Shown: positions 37,801 to 48,670 of the stretch, piece by piece
Layout of the letters: every line of letters begins with the position of its first letter
How positions within the stretch are numbered: the stretch's first letter is position 1
DNA from: Wuchereria bancrofti
Lineage: Eukaryota > Nematoda > Chromadorea > Rhabditida > Onchocercidae
Length of the DNA: 64,000 bases
Assembly (NCBI GenBank): GCA_005281725.1
Contig: SSBO01000009.1
Location: forward strand, 3,112,163 to 3,176,162
Direction of reading: 5' to 3'
The notes under the pieces: generated by a model
What the model was told of the DNA's origin: nothing
Databases searched by the model: none
What the model saw: the letters and a program-made list of their open reading frames with translations, nothing else
Translations under genes and position numbers: made by a program

Positions 37801-40106
37801 TTTCGTGATTCGATCAGCCTAGGTAGTGCACTGAATAAACCCAGTGCTAAAAATCGATCTCCATTAGTATACCGAAAAGCAAATCAAAGTTAAAATCAGA
37901 TTTCAGCGATCGAAAAATAAATCTGAATTAATCAATCGAGCTACAAGCCTAGATCAAGTCTTTTTCTCCAAATAATTAATAATAACGAAGTTTGCGTTGC
38001 TTCAAAACTTTTCATAGCTTACTTACACATTAAATCTTGTCGTAATGAACAGCGCTGCATGTAGTTTTTGCACTGAAGTATAACTCGATTTAGAGAAGCT
38101 AAATCTTTCGCCTTTACATCGTCACTGATTGCCTCAGACTGAAGCTCATCTAAGATGGTCTGCACAGTTCTAGTTTCCTGGAAGAATCAGATCTCGATTA
38201 AACTGAATTTAGTTATTCACAGTTATTCCTTTTCTGATGCTCAAGATTACATTTCATGCAATGTGCTTGAAAAATCTGAAAAAATAAGAAATAAAAAATA
38301 AAAACAAGAAACTAATAATATTGGAAGTAATAAACTTTATTCAACATTTCGAGTGAACTCTCCCTTGACACGTGGGGTAGCAATGCTGATGCCGTCGTCT
38401 CTGAAATTTCATACTTCTCTAATTTTACAAGTTCTGTAATAATGACTTTAAGAAAAAATGCCCCTCAAAAACAGTCGTAACTTATACCTAAAAATATTTC
38501 ACGACATTTCGTATGCTTATTTCTCCTAAATGAAAGGAGCAGAAATCATTATACTGCACTCGACAAGCCCAAAATTACCGCAATAGACCAAAAACTGTAT
38601 CCAACGAGTCGAAAATACCGCAGGAAGCAGAAAAAATTTTTAAGAGGAAAAATAACCATCATGCATTTCCATATCAACATCAACATGTTGCAGCGGTGGG
38701 GGTGAGCCACCCTTTCCAGAGTCGGCGTCAAAACTTCCTTGTCTCCTGGACTTTTCGCCCACATCTATAGAAACAGATGCAGCTGGAGACATAACTCTGA
38801 ACATTTCATTGGAAGCACCACTTTCACAAAAAGCTGTCACATAACTACCAGAGGAATTACTTGGAAGCGACACATTAACATTGGTCCGTGACGTTACAAA
38901 TGAATCCTCTTCATTTTCCGATCCTGCCTGTGTTAGGTGACACTCGTTTATATCCTGCAAATATAAAGGTACTTTCCTGCCCACAGACTTCATTAATGAA
39001 CTTTAACTTCATTAATCTCACTTTAGCGGTGGTTCCTTCACATTACACGCAGTAATAACACTAGTAACTTACGTGCACTAAGCATACTAATTTTTATTCC
39101 ACCTTGCTTACTAGAATTTCATAAATATTCTTAGTAACTGAAACTTATGAACAAGTTTAGCAGTCAATGCAACGTTTCTCCCTCCCACCTCCTTCTCCTT
39201 TCCACTCTTCTTCAATTCGTCAGAATCTCATCGGAAGGGATTCAAATTATGACATGGCGCCTTTTTTCGTTGTAGTTGTCCCACTTATAAAAGCGCGAAG
39301 TGCACTCGAACTTTTACTTCTTTTGAAACAAAACGTTTGAAATACTATTTAGATGTGTAAATACTTGTGTAAAGCCGAAGGATAAACGAAATAACTTCAC
39401 AATATATCATTTTCTTTGGCTCTCTTTAAGTCGAGCAATGCAGGCAGGTTTTCCACTTTGAATGATACTTCTTATGCTTTTCTATCATCTTCACATAATT
39501 TAATTTGAAATTATTGCAACTATGCTCATATTTCTGTGTGCATATTATTTCTCCTAAATTTTTAACACTGGTACGATTATCAATAGCTTCATAAAGTATT
39601 CTTCATGTTGTATATATAAGATCTTGTTTTGAATCCACATTGCAAACGAAGCATCCTTTAAGAAAAAATAATGAGATTACCTTGGAAGGCCTTGGTAAAC
39701 TTGTTTTTCTGGTCTTTACTTCTAATGCTTGCAACAAAGATGATTGTACCTTTCTGACAGTTTTATGACCAAAGGTAGCAACTAATCCTTTTTTCTTCTT
39801 ATTTCTGAAAAAGTCAGAAAATAAAATGAGGAAAATTTCATAATCGCTTTCCAGTCTGAAAACTCGTGAATAATATATATACAAATATATCAAACTGCAG
39901 CACCTTCAAGAAGTTTCAATTTTCAATTGTCACAAGCATCGGCGAGACGTATTAAATAATAGTTACTTACTGATATAATTTATTCGATATAATATGCCAT
40001 TGTTATTGTTCAGGAAAAATAATGGCAATAAGAAATAAGGCACTGGTAAGCAATATCAGTGAGCAAAGTATATTAATAAAGAGACTTACTTGTTACTCAC
40101 TGCCAT
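31850..40106 (-). CDS. Divergent formin (FH1-FH2 actin nucleator)
   Basis: Nineteen exons join in phase from 40106: 40106-40090, 39804-39681, 38954-38657, 38400-38336, 38177-38027, 37846-37659, 37208-37094, 37026-36923, 36691-36486, 36015-35875, 35513-35387, 35090-34936, 34645-34531, 34128-34003, 33831-33712, 33170-32998, 32703-32577, 32448-32290, 32023-31850. This gives 894 aa. A helical region encoded at 38177-37094 looks like a shortened FH3/GTPase-binding region. A short FH1 (SIPPPPPLPPPAPEF) would bind profilin-actin. FH2 spans about 470-837: VAWETVKPEMVVTRPTIWS, KRALNLGIVLARF, LQYGNFLNQ and ASGFALSSLLSALNTKGS are its landmarks. Formins nucleate and elongate unbranched actin filaments in cytoplasm. 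The C-terminus has an RRRRGDR cluster then an amphipathic segment. The subfamily could not be assigned. The first exon is uncertain: 40106 is the first in-frame ATG, but the exon stays open to 40241, and an alternative first exon with the same phase (MSRMGSPQQDSGK) lies at about 43110-43072. Confidence 0.85.
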
Positions 40107-40241
40107 CACAATTGAAACAGTATAAGATTCCAAATCCGCGAACCCAAATCCCAAAATAGCAACACCTATTAGACCACCAACAGCCAAACCACCAAAAAGT
40201 TTTTGTAAATTTGCACAAACCGACTGCCGCGAGAGGAAACA
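40090..40241 (-). other. Exon encoding a membrane helix, in frame with the formin
   Basis: Acceptor ATTTGTAG ends at 40242 and donor GTAAGT starts at 40089. The exon is open for 50 codons plus 2 nt. It encodes CFLSRQSVCANLQKLF, then a Gly-rich hydrophobic run (GGLAVGGLIGVAILGFGF) typical of a membrane span. The other two frames have stops. Its exit phase fits formin exon 39804-39681. Either the formin starts at the internal ATG (40106) and the rest is leader, or a real upstream exon adds a membrane anchor, or this exon also belongs to another transcript. I could not find its upstream partner. Confidence 0.5.
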
Positions 40242-43200
40242 CTACAAATGAATAATGGATTACAACAAATGCTAAATTTAAGTAAAATAATAACTGATTG
40301 TTGTCACAGCAATACCATCAATTAAATTTTAATGTACATATTGAAAATTTGAAGTAATGCTTTATTCATCACAAGGATTCGAATTTTAAATTAAATCTCT
40401 CGATTCCTAAACATAAGAAGTTTTTCAAAGTAAAATCAGACAGGACGGTCTTAATTTCAGACACAAAGATGGAGACTCATTGATGATTTCGTGTCAAATG
40501 AAGATTTCGTGTCAAAATATTTAGTTCAGACTTTTCCAAAATGACCAATGTCATGCAATCAAAGTGTCATGCGATCAAAAAATAACCTCGTAGTAAGCCA
40601 AATAAAGTGAAATAAAAACATACATTTTCAATTCTGTAAAAAAAACATAGATGTTTGTATTTTGACTTCAAGTATAAAATTATTATTACATGGAAAAGCT
40701 GATGGAAGTATATTTAAACATAGCGAGAATATTATATTATATCTTTGACGGTGAAGTTTACAAATCTTCCCCGATAATTCAAAGAAATCGTATAGTATCA
40801 ATGCAAGGAAAAATTACAATTTGAAATAAAGATAAAAGCACGAAATCAAAAATGAATTATGTATAAATAACTATCTCATATGAGATTTCCTCAGATTAAA
40901 ACTGTCGTAAGACAAGGGTCTCGTGGAAAGTCTTTTTCACTACAATTTGCTAACAATTTATCCGAGTAAAAGCACAAATAGGCAGACGAATAAAGCAAAT
41001 CTGATCGTTATGCAAATTACTCAATTTGTAATCAACAAACGCTATTAACAATTCCTTTCTATTTCTATTTTCATCAGAATGGTCCTGGTTTAAGTAATAA
41101 CTGGCATGATGCATATATTGTTTTTTAGTCTATCATTCTGTATTAGAACCGTTGTTAAAATATCAAACTTGGGTAACTCAGAAACGCCTTGCCGCTTATC
41201 TAACTTACTTCTAAATTTGAGAATTCTATCGCCATCCTTGCACATCAGTAGATTTGCAGTCAATAAAAGTTAACCTAGCCAGTTCACGAAGTATCTGCTG
41301 ATTGGTCACCTCCACAAATCCAACTATGTGAAAGCTTCTTCTGAGATAGGCAGATGTCAATTTCACTAAAACGTTGCAATATGACAAATTAAGCATAAAA
41401 TTAGACTATTTATCTGGAAAATTTCTTTACTACACATCATATTTCTCTGACTGTTACGTGATAATTACAGTAAACTTCATCCCGGATAAACGATTTCTCT
41501 AATTTGTCCCAAAATAACTTTGATGTTAATGCTTGTACGACAACTTACGACAACGAAATATAACATACGCAACGTGATACGGACATAACCTAAGCAATGT
41601 GGTACGGACAATAAACATAACATATAAACATAGTTAATGGGGTAAATTTTTCCAAATATGAGACATTTTTTCAAGTAGAAAATTATATTTTTGTCCTAAC
41701 AGCATTACCAACCCAATAATTAAAAGTTACAGTAATTAAAAGCTTCAATTCCTTTATTTATTAAGCAATGCCTCATTTCATGCACATAAATCATCCCGAA
41801 TGGTTCAAGAATATGCAATGAATGGTTCAGAGGCATACTTTGTAATGAATTGCATTAGTGTGAAGCTTCTGAGTGATAATACGGTGACAAACTCAACGAC
41901 ATTCAACATTACCAAATGCAACATTTACTTTTACATATAAATTGTCTTCGATACTACAACTTTTTTTCTAAAGAACTTATATTGTATCGTTTTGCAAAAT
42001 GAAACAACATGAAATATTCGTTTAAACGTGAAACATGAATTCCAATTAGAACTTCAAAGATAAAGTGAATTTCAAGTGACAGTGGATTATCCTTATGTGC
42101 AAAAACGTGTCAATTACGCTCTGTACATTTCATTTTAATGTGACTGTCAAGTCACACAAATGAGCTTAGAAAAATAACCGAATGACTAATGCCCATAAAA
42201 CTGATTAACTAAATACAACATTACCAAATGCAACATTTACTCATCGAAAAAATTATATGAGTTAACTTGAAATTAACCTAAACCATTTCAGTTTTAAATC
42301 ATCGTAATCTAGCTCATCCCCAAACCAAAGTAGCCTAAAATGCCGAATCCACTCATCCAACGTGATACAACTCACATAAGTCCATTTAATCTAACGTGAT
42401 CTAAGCGATATCAATCATCGACTATTAGTTGGCAGTTTCTCTTGCAGTTTTTTTAAGGGATGAGAGCAAAATACATTTGTGATGTGCAGACGATGTGCTA
42501 CTGGTAACAGTTTCTGTACCATGGGTTATGAGAACGCATGGCTCGACTAAACAATTATCTCAAGCTAGGATATTCTACCCGTGTTTCTCTCTCTATCATC
42601 TTCACATTTCTCTACATCTTTATCTTTATTAATAGGTATGCATTTATTCATTGCAAAAGAAATTCGAGAGAAATTTTTCATGATTTCGGATAAATGTGCC
42701 GATACTATGTTTCACTCATTATCGCAATATGGGAAGAAACGAAACTTTTAGGAGCTGATTAAGGCATCTGAAGAGAAAAAAAAAAGAACCTCAATCAACC
42801 AGAATTGGCACATTCCATTCTGCAAAACTTCAATGAATGGTAAAAAAGATAAGTAAACTGTTTTTAAAGCATTGAAAAATAGAATTCTTGGAGGCTTAAA
42901 GAACAATTTCACCATTACAAATCTACGATGAACAAAACTAATAAACAGATTCAATTTTTAGTTTTAACATTTTCTTGTAAGATAAAAACTAAGCCATACA
43001 TTTAGTCTCACAGTTTGCTGTTTAATTAAAAGAAGTCATTTGAACCTTGATTTTTTGAGCTTCGGATATCTACTTTCCGCTATCTTGCTGTGGACTTCCC
43101 ATCCGTGACATCCTATTGAACCCTTTATCGTTTCAGTATAAAAGCTACCTTTCATTTGTAGCGCAGTTATTATAGAACTATTCCAAACAAAATTATGAAT

Positions 43201-43590
43201 TGCTGTTCTTTCCAGGTTCACCTTCAAGCATTCTTTCCTAAGTGACTAGTATTTTAGTTAATATTGTTAACACAAAAACAAAAATTAAAGAAAATTCAAA
43301 TCTTACAAGTTAGCAAATATTACTGGTGGAAAAATTTAGAATGCAGAATTGAAAATGTCCTAGCAGAATGTAATTAACAATATTCAGATGGAGAATTTGG
43401 AGAAAGACTTAATTTCACTCACACTCAAAACAGTAGGTGTTTATTTACTTATGGACATAATATGAAGATCTCTCTTTCTCTTTTCCCTTCTCTTTCTCTT
43501 CGTTTTTCAAATATGTAAAGCTGTTTTTTACTTGTTTAAGAAGTAGGCGAGATAGCCGAAGATTATTGATGAATTTACTGTCTTAGAGAA
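40242..43590. other. Spacer between divergent genes
   Basis: This lies between the formin (-) and the SH2-like gene (+), so it should hold both promoters. One candidate formin leader exon is at about 43110-43072 on the minus strand. A decamer-plus sequence ACATTACCAAATGCAACATTTACT occurs twice (near 41907 and 42219); it is given here only as positions of a short direct repeat. Nothing else was supported. Confidence 0.4.
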
Positions 43591-46338
43591 ATGAAGAAAG
43601 GCAGCAATGAGAAAAGAATTGCGCAGGATCACGCGGTTAGAACAAGGTCACCTTTCTGCCTTAATCGTTATCACCTTAAAACCGATGACCTGGATGAGAT
43701 TAATGGACCGTCTGATAATGTTGACTTTGATGAAACTCATCGAACAGTGACACAGGTACTTATGTGGTCATGGTCGAACGACAAATACATACGATGAAAT
43801 ATTTCATTAAATTCGTTAAATTGCATGTTGATGGCAACATCTTTTCCACATGTTGCCAGTTAAAAAAACAGTATGTACCGGGATGTGACAGCGATTGCGC
43901 ATCATGAAACATTATTCACCTCATCATTAAAAAGATTGAGTTAATATTCTCTTCGAGATATAATTGAAAGGAATCATTTCGAATCTTAAATGTGACGATC
44001 AGAATAGCGTATTAATTGAAATAGGAGACGGAGGAAATAGAAACAGTGAATATGAGAAAGAAGTGAATTTAATGATGGCATCATTTTGAATTAGCCAAAA
44101 TGATTCGCTCATTAAAAAAAAGATTAACTGCTCATAAAAAAACAACAAAAATTCATAAGAAATAAGGTGACAAAATAATCTTCGAAGATTTAACTGCTAA
44201 CTTGAAAAAATAGAGTGAGTTTAACAAAGTAAATGATAAGAGTTGAAAAAGAGGGCTTACCACCGATTAGCTTCAAAATTCTTCCAGTGTTTTAAAAGAA
44301 GAATTGACATACCGCAAATGGATATGAAAAGTTTCGTAGGCAATTGTTTGGAGGACTGGCGATGAAGGCATATATTTGAATTATTCCTCCCCGAAAATAT
44401 CACTTATGTTTTATCTTCCGAATAATCTGAAAATTTCAAAAGAAAAATCTAATTACAGATTAATTACATCACTTGTTACATGACAGTTCGATTTTTTATG
44501 AATTTGAATCGAAAAATAACAATAATGTCCTGTAAGAATCATTTATAACTGTTTGTATATTTTTAATCAGAATGGAAAAAAATCAAAGCTGAAATCAACT
44601 GAGAGGATTCTTATCTCTATTTTCCTCTATTATAGTATAAATAATTCATTGTTTAACACATAAATAGGAGGACAATATCATGAATTGTCATTTTACTCTT
44701 TCAGCCACTGATCAAGCGGTTCTATAATTCCAGACAATGACAGATTCATCTTCAAGCGCAGTTGACAAGCTGGACACCGATAATGTATATATGAAGCTTT
44801 GTTTGGATAGTAGCAGAAGTTGTACAAGTTCATTGATTTTAATCAAAAATTTTAAGCAAAAACTGCATTACTGTTTTATCAAAAACTGTTTTATCACATT
44901 AAAGTTTTTTAGGATAGCAACAAAAGTGATAGCAGTCCATCACCTCCAAGCTATGCTGTATTTGAAGATGAATATGGTAATCTCGTCAATCCGGCTCTTA
45001 ATGTAACTTTCGGGTTTCATCACTAATCATTTATAATTTTAGCCATTTAGAATATTTCAAGAATGGTGTTCAGGTGATTTGGCCAATGCGTCCACGTCGA
45101 GGGCGCTATTCACTTAAGGAATACAGAAAGCAAAAACAGCGTTTTCAAAAGCATTCTGAACAACGGCGACAAAATAAAAAGTAAGATTTTAAGTTCGCTC
45201 TTTATGGCTCTACCTCTCACAGATTTCATTTTAGATACTTTGATAATATGATTAACTGAATGGTACTCGGGTAGAATAAGATGTAAAGTAAGATGAGTAG
45301 GTGTAACAAATGATGTGCATCCATCTTTGAAATCACTCTATACTGTCCACGCTTCGATGCACATCCTTGTTTTAGGAGTAGGAAATGCATGAAGCAGTCA
45401 AAAAGACAGCTTGATGTGTCACATGGCCATCCACCACAACAAACAAAAGACAATAGTAGTAGTATCTATGTGGGCGTTCAATCGGCATCCAGTCTGCGCT
45501 TCATTCTACAACCCACAGAGTTTCGTCTCTTTTACATGCGACCAGAATCAATGAATTCATTCAATCAGGTGAATGATTGATGAATCGATTCTTTACGTTC
45601 TCCGTCAGATTGAGCAAAAAATCTGAACAAAATTATATAATTTTTTTACATGACTTCTGTAGCCACACAAAGTTGATTAATCATCTTCTAGTAATCCATA
45701 CATCTATTGTCAAAATTAAACATTTGTTGTAATTTAAAAAAGTTACCCAAAAAGGAAATTTCTAAATAGAAAATGTACTTGAAAAGATTTAAATTGAAAG
45801 TGATGGATTATATCACTCATATCCAAAATTTTCCTAATAATTGAAATCCATTCTTTTAGATGCCAGTCAAAATGCCATTGATGTTGGCTTATATGAGTTC
45901 ATCCGGGAAAATATACAATTTCGGTTTTAAAAGACATGAATACGGTTCCGAATCATTTTGGCAACTGGATTTGAGTGGCATTGAGGATCGTGAGCAACCA
46001 ATGTATTGTTCTTTTCTTTTTTTCTCTTGGATCTATAAGTGTACTTTCTTACTTATCATGTTTGTTCCACCTAATGATCAGTAAAATTTCTGGAAATTTT
46101 TCATTTTTACTGCTCTATGGTAATATTTTGCATTGCAAACTAGCATCTAAAAGAATGAATTTCAATTATTGAAGCGTAGTGAAGGTTATAGTATACTGCC
46201 TCTTTTTATAGTATACAAAATTTAAGTCGGAGACTATTAAATTGCAGATTTCGTTCGATGTCAGCGCTGATACAGTATTATAAATCATTTGTTATCGATC
46301 GTGGTGATGGCAAAACGGAAATATTTCCAATGGATTAG
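43591..46338 (+). CDS. SH2-like domain protein
   Basis: Exons 43591-43755, 44734-44784, 44913-44976, 45051-45180, 45376-45568, 45860-46002 and 46248-46338 join in phase to 278 aa. The N-terminal half is charged and Ser-rich and contains an Arg/Lys block (WPMRPRRGRYSLKEYRKQK) that could be a nuclear signal. The C-terminal part resembles the later half of an SH2 domain: SASSLRFILQPTEFRLFYMR, MPLMLAYMSSSGKIYNFGF, then FRSMSALIQYYKSF. A typical FLVRES phosphotyrosine-binding arginine was not identified, so phosphotyrosine binding is doubtful. The donor of exon 3 is unsure: GTAATC at 44977 keeps the frame, while the nearby GTAACT at 45003 does not join in phase with the next exon. AATAAA at 46350-46355 follows the stop by 12 nt. 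Confidence 0.7.
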
Positions 46339-46349
46339 TAATAACCGTT

Positions 46350-46355
46350 AATAAA
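46350..46355 (+). terminator. Polyadenylation signal of the SH2-like gene
   Basis: AATAAA starting 12 nt after the TAG stop at 46336-46338. Confidence 0.6.
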
Positions 46356-47071
46356 ACTGTATTTTGTTTACGCTTCTACTTACGCATGCATTTTATTTAG
46401 ATTCATAAAATATATTTTATATTTATTAAGAATTTCAAATAGTAAATGGTTTAAAAGAATGTTCTAACTGCAAAAAATGTAAACATTTCTTTCGAGAAAG
46501 CGATTCTCACTCTTTAGTTGTGTTAAATATATTTGAGTTGAGGAAAAAAAAGCAACGAAAGAATTAAAAAACAATCAATACACTGTACCCGTTAATTTGC
46601 AAAACTTTCGAAATTTTTGTTTGCAACTGTCATTAATTCTTTCCGGAGTATTTCGTATCAAACTACTACAATATTGTGATTAGAAATTATATCAAATGTA
46701 ATGTCGAAAGATGGAGACTTTGTTGCAACATTTATAAAATCAACTTCGAATCAGTTTCATAAATCACTGATACAAATTATGTCAGAATTTATAATGGAAT
46801 GAGGGATTTATGTGAGCCCAGGAAGAAATGCATTAAAAAACAGTTTTTTTTTTTTGCAAAAAATTGAGCATAGGAAAGGTTTGTTTATAAAAAAGTTTTG
46901 AGGTTATGAGATAATTCGTGTAGAGATCCTGGATGAATAAGTGATCATAACCGGTTGAATGTGCCGTAACATATCATAATGCATTTCAATTCATAGTTTA
47001 TCTACTTTAATCATCTCACCACATTTTGTAGTATTCACTGTCATCTCGTTGTGGACCGACTAGTTGATGAT
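46356..47071. other. Spacer between convergent genes
   Basis: 3' ends of the SH2-like (+) and MSP (-) genes face each other here. No other feature seen. Confidence 0.5.
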
Positions 47072-48670
47072 TCAAGCGATTTCTGTGTTAGGTTTCGGAT
47101 CAGGTGAATGAATTGGTTGTCCACTAGCATTTTTGAATTGACACTGAATGCGTTTCACACCTTCAGGCTTATATTTTTCAAATATCTGTCGTGGCTGCAT
47201 ATTGCAAGTGTTCTGCAGTTAAAGAATAAATATATAATAGATATGAAGGTCACTTCTTAAAAGTTGTCAAAACAATGCATGAAATAAAAGGACATTGACT
47301 AAACATGAATTATCTTAGAAATTCAGTGTGAAATATGATTTGATATGAAAGATTACATCTTCGATTTAAATTTTGTTTTTATTTTTCATTTAAATTTAGT
47401 ACAATTGTTTAATCAATGAATAAACTAAAATGTAATCTCTTAAACTAAAATGGAAAAATAAGATTTGAATTCATACTTGGTTAATTCGAGTATGATAAAA
47501 TGAAATGAAGTGTAGGTCATCTTTCGGCACATCTTTCCACTTAAATGTTATTTTAATACTCTAAAACTGCTGGTATTTAATTTAAGAAATTATAAATTCG
47601 TCTATCTATTTATATTATTTTACCTTACAAATAGTTGAGTGGGGACATGGTCAATTCAATTAGACAATATCAAGTTGCATTTAAACAAACCATTTTTTCA
47701 TTTGGAGCAATAATTCCATACGCTGGTCTAATAGTAAACATTTTATTTGATGTACATTTTACCTGTATTTAATTCATTTTGTTCATGAAATTACGAGAAC
47801 AATCTTTATTTCTCTTTTTAATGTGCAAAGAATCGGATGGTAACAATGAATCTTCAGAGTCTCATATAAATATGAATTGAAAGTTAGAGATAAATGTCAC
47901 TGAGTTTCAATGTAATTCAGATAATTAAATAGAAAGGTGTTATATAGAATGTTTAGAAAGTAAATGTCGAGAAATTTAATAGAAAGTAATTTAGGCATAG
48001 TTTTGTCTCGGATAGGCTGGCAAAATTTGAAAAAAGAAAGACCTTAAATGCCTGCACTAGTGCTGTATTATTATGAATTGTGACACATGCTGTTACTGGT
48101 TTAATACCAATATCTTCATCCCTTAAATTTCTTTTTTTTATACTAATTTTTTTTTTGCGTTTTGTTTATCTGAAATGAAGCAAAGTTACTGGAAAAAATC
48201 ATTGTGAAATTTCATTTTTGGATCATGTATTCAATAATTTAGTTCATACAGTAATAATTTACGATATAGAAGTTTTGAAAATATAAATTCAAGTTTTGTT
48301 TCCAGCTAATTCTAAGATTGTGATGCATTTAAGAGGAAAGTTTTTCTTTTTCCTTTGATGATATTGCATGCTGGTTATCGTTTCAGGAAATTATTTTGAA
48401 GCTCTTAAAGTGTTTCTCACAAATAGAAAAATTTAGAAATTCAATTCCATAAATAATTTCAACGACAAAGTTATATGTTTACTATATAATAAGAGAGATA
48501 TTCCTATCATTTTTTAATTGCTTATTAAATGTGTTGCACATGAAAATGATTCTTGTCATCGGGATTAGAGTCATTTGGAATTCATTCTCATCTGGTGTAT
48601 GGTCGATTGGTCTAGGAATACCACCCGGTAACATTGATGATGTAGCCGAAAATGTACTGCTTTCAGCCAT
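47072..48670 (-). CDS. MSP-domain protein
   Basis: Exons 48670-48540, 48121-48043, 47762-47691, 47560-47477 and 47212-47072 join in phase to 168 aa. After an N-terminal extension of about 30 residues (MAESSTFSATSSMLPGG and on), the major sperm protein fold is recognisable: IKPVTACVTIHNNTALVQAF, then VKCTSNKMFTIRPAYGIIAP and ITFKWKDVPKDDLHFISFY. MSP domains form immunoglobulin-like dimers. In nematodes they drive sperm motility or act in small sperm-specific and VAP-like adaptor proteins. This one is longer than the roughly 126-aa MSP itself and has a C-terminal extension of about 45 residues (PRQIFEKYKPEGVKRIQCQ). No membrane segment is present, so it is not a VAP. The donor of exon 1 (GTGCAA) is weak, and the first exon is the least certain part. 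Confidence 0.85.

Noticed and set aside
37711..37893. Plus-strand open frame of 60 codons
   Set aside because: Antisense to formin exon 37846-37659, which is in phase with its neighbours.
42520..42566. Short minus-strand frame MRSHNPWYRNCYQ as a formin first exon
   Set aside because: Its only nearby donor leaves a phase that the helix exon at 40241 does not accept, and it soon meets a stop.
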